IMG/VR virus record: IMGVR_UViG_3300046167_000126
Span: 1-41,322 of that record
Source: a virus
Length of the DNA stretch: 41,322 nt
Reading direction: 5' to 3' (one strand)
In this document: piece by piece, positions 5,942 through 14,377 of the stretch
How positions within the stretch are numbered: position 1 is the first letter of the stretch
Layout: every line of letters begins with the position of its first letter
Translations under genes and position numbers: made by a program
The notes under the pieces: generated by a model
What the model saw: only the letters and a program-made list of their open reading frames with translations
The model's database searches: none
Told to the model about the DNA's origin: nothing

Positions 5942-6002
5942 GTGACAAATCCGTAGGGTTACCTTCACTTTTTTTTATTAACCATACATAACTCCCACTA
6001 CT
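5942..6002 (+). promoter_or_regulatory. Leader of the RNA polymerase gene with repeated motifs
   Basis: GTGACAAA (5942-5949) and TACCTTCACTTT (5960-5971) both recur upstream of the integrase (4438-4445 in reverse, and 4349-4360). An eight-base T-run follows at about 5970. No Shine-Dalgarno precedes the RNA polymerase start. The paired motifs on both sides of int could be integrase arm sites or operators linking the lysis-lysogeny choice to RNA polymerase expression. Confidence 0.3.
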
Positions 6003-8420
6003 ATGCAGACACTTCGTGAGACGTTTCCGTCCCAAAACCGTCCGATTGAGAACGATATGCTCGAAAGTGGTGTTAACCGTTTTCGTTCTAAGATTGATTC
6101 AAGTCGGCGAAGGGAGAGCGAATGCGAAACTCCGTATGGTCAACGTCTATTGAAGGCAGCACTTCCTCCTTTGGTCGATGCGTTGGAAGCATGGGAGAAG
6201 CAACAAGAGAAAGCACCCATAGCAGGGAACGCTTATTACAAGCTCCAAGAGATTCCAACTAAGACCGCTGCCTTCATTGGACTGAAAAGTATTTTAGATT
6301 CTATTACACAGAAACGTACGCTCGCATCCGCAGCTGTACGTGTAGGAGCTTTGATTGAGGATGAGGTACGCTTCGCCCATTTCAGCAACCACCCACAGTG
6401 GCAGGGTATACTGAAGGGTGCAAAACGTAGAGAGAGCTATCGTAAGAAACGATACTACCTGATTAAGTCTGAGAAGGGCGAAGCTACCAAAGGCGAAACG
6501 GATGAATGGGATAAGTGGGGAACACGTATTAAGCTACACGTAGGTACTGTTATCATTGATTCAATCAGAGCCTCAACTGGGTTGATTGATTACGTCATGA
6601 TACAGACAGACAAGAGAGGACCAGCTCGTTTTGTTACTGCATCCGACAAGACATCCGAATGGATTGAAGATATGATGAAGGACAACGAATTACTCTGTCC
6701 CTTCTGGATGCCGCTGTTAGATTTTCCAAAGCAATGGACAGACAAGTGGTCAGGTGGTTATGACATTGAGTCAGGGCTTCCACCGTTACCGTTCATTAAG
6801 ACACGAGACAAGACGTTCCTCCGAGAGAACACAGAGAAGATGACTGACGTTATGAACGCAGTGAATCTTCTACAGAATACACCTTGGAAGATTAACCAAC
6901 GAGTTCTCAACGTACTGCAAGAGACTTGGGAGCAGGGCATTGAAGTAGACGGTATACCTCAGCGTGAGGATGAAGAGCTACCGCCTTTCCCATCAGATGA
7001 TTGCGATCCGATTGAGAAGAAGATGTGGAAGCGTAGAGCTGCTGCAATCTACGATCACAACGCAGCTACAAAGAGTAGACGCCTCCTTGTACTCAATACC
7101 CAGTGGCTGGCTAACAAGTATCGAGACAAGCAGTTCTACCTTCCACACCAGACAGACTTCAGGGGTCGGTGTTATGCAGTGCCTAGCTACGTCAACCACA
7201 TGGGAGCTGACTTTCAAAAGAGTCTACTGACTTTTGCTAGAGGTGAAAAGATTAAGAACGAATCAGATGTTGAGTGGTTAGCTATTCACGGAGCCAACTG
7301 CTACGGAGTTAAGGGTACGTTCAATCAGCGCGTAGATTGGATTGAAGAAAACCGACACAACATTTTTAAGATCGCAAAAGATCCGATGGCTCACGTTGAT
7401 TTGTGGCGAGAGTGTGATGAGCCTTTTCAGTTTCTTGCTTTCTGTTTTGAGTGGGCTGAGTACATGGCTAAAGGTATTGGATTTGTTACACACCTACCAT
7501 GTGCGATGGATGCAAGTAACAACGGACTACAGTTGTTAGGTGTTCTCACCAGAGATATGCCTTCCTGCATAGCTACCAACGTAGCACCAAGCAACTACCC
7601 TCAAGACATCTACGGTATTGTAGCTAACAAAACGATTGAGTTTCTTAAACAGGATGGTGACTCTGACTACGCTGACAAGTGGTTAGCATATGGCGTAGAC
7701 AGGTCGGCGTGTAAGAGACCAACGATGACACAGAGTTACGGTTCAACTTTGTATTCATGTCGCCAATACATTAGTGACTGGTACACAGAGACGTCACGAA
7801 AGAAGGATGAAGTACCGTTTGATGAGACAGATAAGTTTCAAGCAACCGCTTACCTAGCTGGTAAAGTATGGCAAGGTATCAATGATGTTGTAGGTAAACC
7901 AAGAGAGGCGATGGCTTGGCTTCAATCTACAGCACGGATACTAGCCGATGAGGGTAAACCATTTTACTGGGTATCACCAAGTGGATTCCCTTGCCACCAA
8001 TCTTACATGAAGTGGGAAACTAAATCCATTAAGACAAAGCTCGGCGATAAAGTTATGAGGGTACGTTTCCGTGAGGACACCGATAAGCTGTGCGCCAAAC
8101 GACAAGCTCAGGGAGCATCCCCTAACTACATTCACTCACTTGATGCTAGTGTTCTTCACACGACAGTTAATCAATCCGCTACCAATTTCAACGTCAGAGA
8201 TTTTGCGATGGTGCATGACTCAATGGCGACACACACCACTAAGTGCAACGAGCTTGCAGCTACCATACGTGATGTGTTTGTAAAACAATTTACACCAGAC
8301 TTACTTCAAGAGTTGAAAGACTCTTTAGAAGATGAGCATGGAGTAAACCTTGAGCCTCTTCCAGTGAAGGGGACATTTAACGTTAACGACATATACAAAT
8401 CGGAGTACATATTCTCATGA
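6003..8420 (+). CDS. T7-like single-subunit DNA-directed RNA polymerase
   Basis: This 805-residue enzyme (T7 gp1 is 883) would transcribe the middle and late phage genes. Conserved blocks are DFRGRCYAVP at 385, the catalytic Asp503 in CAMDASNNGLQL (motif A), Lys571 and Tyr579 in KRPTMTQSYGS (motif B, nucleotide binding and sugar selection), and the second catalytic Asp739 in MVHDSMATHT (motif C). The gene marks the end of the early region. The leader lacks a Shine-Dalgarno. I found no repeated T7-style promoter that it might use, so its promoter consensus remains open. Its last four bases overlap the SSB gene. Confidence 0.97.
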   Translation: MQTLRETFPSQNRPIENDMLESGVNRFRSKIDSSRRRESECETPYGQRLLKAALPPLVDALEAWEKQQEKAPIAGNAYYKLQEIPTKTAAFIGLKSILDSITQKRTLASAAVRVGALIEDEVRFAHFSNHPQWQGILKGAKRRESYRKKRYYLIKSEKGEATKGETDEWDKWGTRIKLHVGTVIIDSIRASTGLIDYVMIQTDKRGPARFVTASDKTSEWIEDMMKDNELLCPFWMPLLDFPKQWTDKWSGGYDIESGLPPLPFIKTRDKTFLRENTEKMTDVMNAVNLLQNTPWKINQRVLNVLQETWEQGIEVDGIPQREDEELPPFPSDDCDPIEKKMWKRRAAAIYDHNAATKSRRLLVLNTQWLANKYRDKQFYLPHQTDFRGRCYAVPSYVNHMGADFQKSLLTFARGEKIKNESDVEWLAIHGANCYGVKGTFNQRVDWIEENRHNIFKIAKDPMAHVDLWRECDEPFQFLAFCFEWAEYMAKGIGFVTHLPCAMDASNNGLQLLGVLTRDMPSCIATNVAPSNYPQDIYGIVANKTIEFLKQDGDSDYADKWLAYGVDRSACKRPTMTQSYGSTLYSCRQYISDWYTETSRKKDEVPFDETDKFQATAYLAGKVWQGINDVVGKPREAMAWLQSTARILADEGKPFYWVSPSGFPCHQSYMKWETKSIKTKLGDKVMRVRFREDTDKLCAKRQAQGASPNYIHSLDASVLHTTVNQSATNFNVRDFAMVHDSMATHTTKCNELAATIRDVFVKQFTPDLLQELKDSLEDEHGVNLEPLPVKGTFNVNDIYKSEYIFS

Positions 8421-9001
8421 ATGAAATCATAACTACAGTACTGGGTACAGCGCGTTACCCACACGTAAACAAACCGAACACTACGTTCGATCCTGATGGA
8501 GCATACAGTTGTGACATCTTAGTAACTGAAGCAGAAGCTAAAGAGTTTACTGCTAAGGTTGAATCAATCCGCAGCGAAGCACACGAGATGGAGGAGCGTA
8601 AGACAGGTAAGAAGATTCGCCTGTGCAAAGAGTTCCCTGTTAAGCAGCTTGAGGACGGGCAGTGGGTAATCCGAAGCAAACAAAAAGCTAAGGGTAAGAA
8701 CACTCGCACCAACGAAGTGTACGAGTTCAAGATTAAACTCTTTGACGCAAAGGGTAAACCTTGTGATGTTGAAGTGGGCGGAGGTTCTCAAGTGAAGATG
8801 GCTGTTAAGCCTTACACTTGGTACAGCCCAAGCCTTGGGTTCGGTGTTAGCCTACAACTCAAAGCTCTACAGATTATGGAGCTTGCTGCACCTAGTGCTT
8901 CTGGTGCTAGTGCGGACGCCTTCGGATTTACTTCTGAAGAAGAAGGTTTTTCCAGTGGGGGCGAGTCCCTTGAAGCTGTCGTAGCCGATGGAGACTTTTA
9001 G
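8417..9001 (+). CDS. T7 gp2.5-like single-stranded DNA-binding protein
   Basis: This 194-residue protein should coat single-stranded DNA during replication and recombination. It has a beta-rich body suited to an OB fold (RYPHVNKPNTTF, YEFKIKLFDAKG, VKMAVKPYTWYSPSLGFGVSLQLKAL) and an acidic, Gly/Ser-rich tail ending EAVVADGDF. T7 gp2.5 uses such a tail, with a final Phe, to contact DNA polymerase and helicase. The start overlaps the RNA polymerase stop by four bases and the end overlaps endonuclease I by 14 bases, so the genes are translationally linked. Confidence 0.85.
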   Translation: MNEIITTVLGTARYPHVNKPNTTFDPDGAYSCDILVTEAEAKEFTAKVESIRSEAHEMEERKTGKKIRLCKEFPVKQLEDGQWVIRSKQKAKGKNTRTNEVYEFKIKLFDAKGKPCDVEVGGGSQVKMAVKPYTWYSPSLGFGVSLQLKALQIMELAAPSASGASADAFGFTSEEEGFSSGGESLEAVVADGDF

Positions 9002-9353
9002 GTCTGGCTTTGAAAAACGTGTGGCATCCTCTCTTTCGAGAGAGGGTGTCCATTACGCCTACGAGATGGAGTGTATTCGTTTCGTAGAACCAGAGAAGAA
9101 GCGCAGGTACACACCTGACTTTTTCTTGGAGAACGGAGTCATCCTTGAGGTCAAGGGTAGACTAACTTCAGCTGACCGTAAGAAGCACGAGTGGATTAAG
9201 AAGCAGCATCCTGACATCGACATCCGCTTTGTGTTCCAGCAACCAAGGGGCAAAATCTACAAGGGAAGTAAGACAAGCTATGCGGACTGGGCGGACAAAA
9301 ACAACATACCTTGGTGTAAAGGACCGAGCATACCAGAAGAATGGACGTATTAA
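8988..9353 (+). CDS. T7-like endonuclease I (Holliday junction resolvase)
   Basis: This 121-residue PD-(D/E)XK nuclease would cut branched DNA to resolve replication and recombination junctions and help degrade host DNA. Glu9, Asp44, Glu54 and Lys56 (in TPDFFLENGVILEVKG) correspond with a constant offset of 11 to the catalytic Glu20, Asp55, Glu65 and Lys67 of T7 gp3, so the active site is intact. It overlaps SSB upstream and the primase-helicase downstream. A perfect 7-bp hairpin with a TTCG loop lies at 9028-9045 inside the first codons. Confidence 0.95.
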   Translation: METFRSGFEKRVASSLSREGVHYAYEMECIRFVEPEKKRRYTPDFFLENGVILEVKGRLTSADRKKHEWIKKQHPDIDIRFVFQQPRGKIYKGSKTSYADWADKNNIPWCKGPSIPEEWTY

Positions 9354-10996
9354 AAACAGTTAACACACACACACATTGCCCTGACTGCGGAAGTAGTGAT
9401 GCCTTGTGTGAGAATGAAGATGGCAGCACCAAGTGTTTTAGCTGTGGCATTTTCAAACCTAACAACAAAACACAACCAACAAACACACACACGGAAACCA
9501 TGACAACAGTACAGGGAGACTACCAAGACTTAGTTAAACGAAACATACCTCAATCTATCTGTAAGAAGTACGGATACACTGTAGGAGAAAACAGATCCAA
9601 GCCTTGTCAGATTGCTAACTACAAAGACAGCACTGGTAAACTAGTAGGACAGAAGCTACGCTATTCAGATAAATCTTTCGAGACAGTGGGAACGGTGCGC
9701 ACCTTATTTGGTATGCACCTGTTTGGTAAAGGTAAACGCATCACCATCACAGAGGGAGAGATAGATGCGATGAGTGTGTCCACCGCCTTCAATGGTAAGT
9801 GGGCAGTAGTCAGTGTTCCTTCTGGAGCGCAGTCGGCTATGTCCGCAATCAAACACAACCTTGAGTACCTTAATAACTTTGATGAGATCGTTCTGATGTT
9901 TGATATGGATGAGGTAGGCATCGCAGCTTCCAAGAAGTGCGCAGCTATCCTTCCAGTAGGTAAGGCATTCATCGCTAACCTTCCAGCTAAAGATCCGAAC
10001 GAGTTGCTGATGGAGAATAGAGGAAGTGAAATCATTCAGTCGTTCTGGGATGCTACGCAGTACAGACCTGATGGCATCGTAGCTGGTGAGGATATGTGGG
10101 ACATTGTCAGCAAGACTGAGATTGTAGACAGTGCTTCCTATCCGTTCGATGGGCTGAACCGAATCACAAGAGGACTACGTGTTGGAGAGATTGCTACGTT
10201 CTGCGCTGGCAGTGGTGTTGGTAAGTCAGCCGTGTGTCGTGAGATTGCGTACCACCTAATCAAGAACAACGAGAAGGTTGGGTACATAGCCTTAGAGGAA
10301 AGCATCAAGCGATCGGCTCAAGGTATTATGGGTCTGGCTATTAATAAGACTCTGCACCTTGGCACTGAAGTGAAAGAGGATGAATTAAAGAAAGCCTTCG
10401 ATGCCACAATCGGTAGCGGAAACTTTGTTACCTATGACCATTGGGGTTCGATTGAATCCGACAACCTAATCAACCGCATCCGCTACATGAACAAAGGTCT
10501 TGGATGTAAGTGGATATTCCTTGATCACGTATCGATTGTTGTGTCTGGTCAGGACGGAGACGAACGAAAGATGTTGGACATTCTTATGACTAAGCTGCGC
10601 TCTCTTGTTGAAGAGGTTGGTGTAGGAATGATTCTAGTTTCACACCTTAAGAGACCAGAAGGCAGAGGCTTTGAAGAAGGAAGAGAGACAACTCTTGGAC
10701 ACCTAAGAGGTTCAGCTGGACTTGGTCAGCTAAGTGATATGGTTATCGGACTGGAGAGAAATCAACAGGACGAAGAAGTTAAGAACGAAACAACCATTCG
10801 CATTCTCAAGAACAGATTTAGCGGAGAGACAGGCGTAGCTTGTACTCTAGAATACAACAACAACACAGGAAGATTACATGAACAAAATACTTATTTCGAA
10901 AGTAACAGCGATGGCAATATGGTTGATCCTAATCTTTTGCCTGTCGAACCTGCTAGCCAAAGCACACCACACGGAGGAAAAAATGGACCATTCTAA
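9341..10996 (+). CDS. T7 gp4-like primase-helicase
   Basis: This 551-residue bifunctional enzyme unwinds the fork and makes primers. The N-terminal zinc-binding domain has CPDCGS and CFSCG (about residues 13-36). A TOPRIM primase core follows (ITEGEIDAMS, MFDMDEVG), then a RecA-type helicase with Walker A GSGVGKSA (Lys295) and Walker B WIFLDHV. An in-frame Met54 (ATG 9500) just after the zinc finger could give a helicase-only form, as the internal start of T7 gene 4 does. The 3' end overlaps the endolysin's upstream start by 119 bases. Confidence 0.96.
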   Translation: MDVLKTVNTHTHCPDCGSSDALCENEDGSTKCFSCGIFKPNNKTQPTNTHTETMTTVQGDYQDLVKRNIPQSICKKYGYTVGENRSKPCQIANYKDSTGKLVGQKLRYSDKSFETVGTVRTLFGMHLFGKGKRITITEGEIDAMSVSTAFNGKWAVVSVPSGAQSAMSAIKHNLEYLNNFDEIVLMFDMDEVGIAASKKCAAILPVGKAFIANLPAKDPNELLMENRGSEIIQSFWDATQYRPDGIVAGEDMWDIVSKTEIVDSASYPFDGLNRITRGLRVGEIATFCAGSGVGKSAVCREIAYHLIKNNEKVGYIALEESIKRSAQGIMGLAINKTLHLGTEVKEDELKKAFDATIGSGNFVTYDHWGSIESDNLINRIRYMNKGLGCKWIFLDHVSIVVSGQDGDERKMLDILMTKLRSLVEEVGVGMILVSHLKRPEGRGFEEGRETTLGHLRGSAGLGQLSDMVIGLERNQQDEEVKNETTIRILKNRFSGETGVACTLEYNNNTGRLHEQNTYFESNSDGNMVDPNLLPVEPASQSTPHGGKNGPF

Positions 10997-11342
10997 ACCA
11001 ACAGAGACTGAGATAAATATGCTTCTCTCAGCCATCATGAAGGTGGAGACTGGAGGAGAACCTAACCCAACCTATGCGGTGGGAAGATACCAAGAGATCG
11101 GTCCATTCCAAATCACACACGCTTACTTTGAGGACTCAGGTATCAAAGGTACATGGACAGAGAACTGTCTGTACGTTGACCGTTCCGTTCTAGTTATGCG
11201 AGCATACTGGAATAGATATGCAAAGCTACACACCTTGGAAGAGTATGCGAGACTGCATAACGGTGGTCCTAATGGCATGAAGAATATTAACACGCTGGAT
11301 TACTGGCGCAAAGTTAAGAAAGAAATGGAGGCAGGACGATGA
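10878..11342 (+). CDS. Endolysin-like peptidoglycan hydrolase with two possible starts
   Basis: The 119-residue core (from ATG 10983) has lysozyme/transglycosylase-like features: the first-helix acid in KVETGGEP, GRYQEIGPFQIT, and the closing ARLHNGGPNG...YW block seen in many phage and invertebrate-type lysozyme-like proteins. ATG 10878 adds 35 residues with a basic start and a hydrophobic span (TAMAIWLILIFCLSNLLA), a signal peptide or signal-anchor. Each start has its own Shine-Dalgarno (GGAAG before 10878, GGAGGA before 10983). The long form could be exported and the short one cytosolic, needing the holin. The N-terminal extension is coded inside the helicase gene in another frame. The family assignment is by motif only. 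Confidence 0.75.
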   Translation: MNKILISKVTAMAIWLILIFCLSNLLAKAHHTEEKMDHSKPTETEINMLLSAIMKVETGGEPNPTYAVGRYQEIGPFQITHAYFEDSGIKGTWTENCLYVDRSVLVMRAYWNRYAKLHTLEEYARLHNGGPNGMKNINTLDYWRKVKKEMEAGR

Positions 11343-13162
11343 GACGCGCATACTTTGATATAGAAACAACAGCGGTAGACAACTGGTCTACGCTTGAGGG
11401 TATGGACAAGATCCATTGTATCTCTGTTTTATCTGAAGACGACAACAAGTGTTTGTCCTTTAGTGGAGACAGTATCAAGCAAGGAATAGACTACCTTGTT
11501 GGACATGACCAAGTAGTAGGACATAACGTTTTAGGTTTTGATATACCTGCTATTAAGAAGCTGTATCCTGATACAAAGTTTCCTGCTGTACACGACACGT
11601 TGGTCATAGCTTCAGCAATCCATTCAGACGTACGCGCTACCGACTTACAAAAGCCACAATTCCCAAGAGAGTTAATAGGCAGACAGTCGCTGAAAGCTTG
11701 GGGTGTTCGCCTTGGTGTTCTGAAGGGAGACTTCGGCGACACAACAGACTGGACTACGTGTAATCCTGAAATGATTCAGTACTGCGAGCAGGACGTAGCA
11801 GTTACGTTCACACTCTACAAACACCTGATGTCGATGGAGCCATCAGATACTATGCTTAAGATTGAGCATAAGTTTGCGGAGCTTATGAAGATGCAGGAAG
11901 TACACGGCTGGAAGTTTGACACGGAAGGCTGTCGCAAGCTGACCAAAGAAATAATGCAAAGACGTGCTGACCTTGAGAAGCAACTGCAAGAGGCGTTCCC
12001 ACCTAAAGAGATTTCTACCAAAACACCAGTTTGGAAAACTGATGATGGAAAAATATGGAAGACGAAGAAGGCAGCAACGGAAGCAGGACACAAACCTTCT
12101 GAGGTAAAGAAAGATGGATTCAAGACAAAGAAGGTTCTGTTCAATCCTGCATCTAGAGATCAGATTGCTGAACGACTGACTGAAAAGTATGGGTGGAAGC
12201 CGAAGCTGTTCACTGCGTCTGGTAAACCGAAGATCGATGAGACTGTACTGAAGAGTATTGGTAAGCCTGAAGCAGAATTACTGTTCCAGTATTTACTCTG
12301 CATCAAACGCCTAGGTCAGGTGGCTGAAGGTCAAGAAGCTTGGCTCAAGCTAGCAGACAACGGTATCATGAGAGGACAGGTTGTTACCAATGGCACAGTG
12401 TCAGGACGTTGTAGTCATCGCCATCCTAACGTAGCGCAGGTTCCAGCTGTTGGTGCGGAGTACGGTAAAGAATGCCGTGCGTTGTTCGGAGCCAGAGACG
12501 GATACAAGCTAGTCGGCTTCGATGCGTCTGGACTGGAGCTGCGTTGCTTAGGTCACTACCTTACACCGTACGACAAAGGTGCGTACGCTAAGGAAGTTAT
12601 TGATGGTGACATCCACACTCTTAATCAGAAAGCAGCAGGACTGGCTACACGTCCAGAAGCGAAACGTTTCATCTACGCTTACCTCTACGGTTGTGGAGAC
12701 CAGCTTCTAGGTGAGATGATTAATGGTGGGGCTGCTGAAGGAGCTGCTTTGCGTAAGCGTTTCCTCAGTAAACTTCCAGCGTTGAACAAGCTTATCAATG
12801 ATGTGAAGAAAGTAGCGGAGGGTCAGAAGTATTTAAAGGCTATCGATGGTAGACGCTTACACGTACGCTCCAGTCACTCAGCTCTTAACCTGTTACTACA
12901 AAGTTGTGGTGCTATCTTAATGAAGACCACAAGCTGTTACTTGTATCACAACCTTATTAATCTAGGTTGGACACACGGCAAGGAGTTCGCGTTTGTCGGA
13001 AACATTCACGACGAAATCCAAGCAGAAGTAATTGAAGGGCGGGAGGATGAGTACGGTAAGTTAGCCGAACAATCCATTAAGCAAGCTGGTGAATATCTCA
13101 AGTTTCGTTGTCGCGTAGATGGCGAATACAAAGTCGGAAACAACTGGGCTGAGACCCACTAA
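11339..13162 (+). CDS. T7-like family A DNA polymerase
   Basis: This 607-residue replicative polymerase (T7 gp5 is 704) has a proofreading 3'-5' exonuclease domain with YFDIETT (Asp7, Glu9), GHNVLGFDIP and YCEQDVAVT. The polymerase domain has motif A GFDASGLELR (Asp395), motif B KRFIYAYLYG and motif C GNIHDEIQAE (His557, Asp558). The segment before FNPASRD, where T7 polymerase carries its thioredoxin-binding loop, is shorter here and Lys-rich, so the processivity partner may differ. It starts four bases inside the endolysin gene, with a GGAGG Shine-Dalgarno. Confidence 0.97.
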   Translation: MRRAYFDIETTAVDNWSTLEGMDKIHCISVLSEDDNKCLSFSGDSIKQGIDYLVGHDQVVGHNVLGFDIPAIKKLYPDTKFPAVHDTLVIASAIHSDVRATDLQKPQFPRELIGRQSLKAWGVRLGVLKGDFGDTTDWTTCNPEMIQYCEQDVAVTFTLYKHLMSMEPSDTMLKIEHKFAELMKMQEVHGWKFDTEGCRKLTKEIMQRRADLEKQLQEAFPPKEISTKTPVWKTDDGKIWKTKKAATEAGHKPSEVKKDGFKTKKVLFNPASRDQIAERLTEKYGWKPKLFTASGKPKIDETVLKSIGKPEAELLFQYLLCIKRLGQVAEGQEAWLKLADNGIMRGQVVTNGTVSGRCSHRHPNVAQVPAVGAEYGKECRALFGARDGYKLVGFDASGLELRCLGHYLTPYDKGAYAKEVIDGDIHTLNQKAAGLATRPEAKRFIYAYLYGCGDQLLGEMINGGAAEGAALRKRFLSKLPALNKLINDVKKVAEGQKYLKAIDGRRLHVRSSHSALNLLLQSCGAILMKTTSCYLYHNLINLGWTHGKEFAFVGNIHDEIQAEVIEGREDEYGKLAEQSIKQAGEYLKFRCRVDGEYKVGNNWAETH

Positions 13163-13164
13163 TT

Positions 13165-13686
13165 ATGGCGTACCGAAATCAACACGACTACACAGGCATG
13201 AGTAGTAAGAACGGAGAACGAGCAGAGAAATTATTTGTTTCTCTTATTGAGGAAGTTGGAGGAACAACAACTCCTTCAACACTAGCAGAGCAGTTCAAAG
13301 GAATAGACTTTCATGTTAACCTGTGTGGTAAGGTTGATGTTAAAGCACGGAGACGTAATCGCGATGGCGATGATTCTCCTGATGCTAAGAAGGTATGGCT
13401 TGAACTTAAAAACGTACAAGGACGTAATGGTTGGGTTTATAATGAGGCTGATTACATTGCCTTTGAAAGAACTAAAGAGTTCTTAGTTGTTAAACGCCTA
13501 AGCCTCTGCGAACTAATTGATAACCTAGTGGACATGGATGACATAGTACTGAGTCCAAGCGAGTGTATGTACAACTTGTACTCTCGCGTTGGTCGTAAGG
13601 ACTTGCTGACTAAAGTACACGTAAATGACATCCGCACCTGCACACACTACACACTACCAAAACCAGATGAAGACAGTATTAATTGA
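13165..13686 (+). CDS. PD-(D/E)XK nuclease-like protein
   Basis: This 173-residue protein has a pattern that fits the PD-(D/E)XK nuclease fold. GIDFHV carries a likely metal-binding Asp, VDVKARRR gives the second acid and Lys, and WLELKNVQG follows with a strand and conserved Glu/Lys. A C-terminal helical part has no known motif. Placed between DNA polymerase and the 5'-3' exonuclease, it probably acts on DNA, for example in host DNA breakdown or recombination. No exact family can be named. It starts directly after the polymerase stop and overlaps the exonuclease start. Confidence 0.65.
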   Translation: MAYRNQHDYTGMSSKNGERAEKLFVSLIEEVGGTTTPSTLAEQFKGIDFHVNLCGKVDVKARRRNRDGDDSPDAKKVWLELKNVQGRNGWVYNEADYIAFERTKEFLVVKRLSLCELIDNLVDMDDIVLSPSECMYNLYSRVGRKDLLTKVHVNDIRTCTHYTLPKPDEDSIN

Positions 13687-14377
13687 CGGAGACGAAGTAG
13701 CTTACAAAGCTTCGTTCGTATCAGAGATTCCCATTAAATGGGATGAAGACACTTGGACTCTACATTCAAGTGAACGAGATATGATAGACGCTATCGAGAC
13801 TCTCATAGAACAGGCATTAAAGGATACCTACTGTGAGCAGACGTACGTAGCTCTGTCTGGTGGTAACAACTTCAGGCTTGATGTTTATCCAGAGTACAAA
13901 GCCAACCGAGTTGGTAAACGTAAACCTCTAGGACTCAGGTTCTGCCGTGAGTATCTTCTTGATAAGTATGATGCAACAATAGTTGAGACCTTGGAGGCGG
14001 ACGACCTGTTGGCTATACGCGCTGTGGAAGATAAAGACACGGTGATATGGTCGGTGGATAAAGACTTCCTGACAGTACCTTGTCATCTATTCAGAGAAGG
14101 ATCTGTTCAGTTGATTACTGAAGATGAGGCGGACTACTGGTTGAAGTATCAGACAATGGTAGGAGATACCGCCGACAACTTCAAAGGAGCTGCTGGCTTT
14201 GGTCCTAAGAAGACAACTAAATGGTTGAAAGATAATGGAGTCACATGGAAATCTGTTCTTGCAGCTTTTGAATCGGCAGGACAGACTGAACAAGATTGCA
14301 CTACTAACGCTATCCTTGCGCGTATCTTACACACACACGAAGAGAAACTTAATTGGAAACCAGACTATGAAAACTGA
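13667..14377 (+). CDS. T7 gp6-like 5'-3' exonuclease
   Basis: This 236-residue flap/5' exonuclease would degrade host DNA and remove RNA primers. The FEN/PIN-type acidic residues are visible: LIDGDEVAY at the start, YKANR (helical arch Lys/Arg), TLEADDLLA, SVDKDF, and GDTADNFKGAAGFGPKKT, which is the helix-hairpin-helix DNA-binding part. ATG 13667 is chosen because it places LIDGDE next to the N-terminus as in the family. It overlaps both neighbours. Confidence 0.93.
   Translation: MKTVLIDGDEVAYKASFVSEIPIKWDEDTWTLHSSERDMIDAIETLIEQALKDTYCEQTYVALSGGNNFRLDVYPEYKANRVGKRKPLGLRFCREYLLDKYDATIVETLEADDLLAIRAVEDKDTVIWSVDKDFLTVPCHLFREGSVQLITEDEADYWLKYQTMVGDTADNFKGAAGFGPKKTTKWLKDNGVTWKSVLAAFESAGQTEQDCTTNAILARILHTHEEKLNWKPDYEN

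Noticed and set aside
7342-7539. Plus-strand reading frames inside the RNA polymerase gene
   Set aside because: They are out-of-frame shadows of a well-conserved gene.
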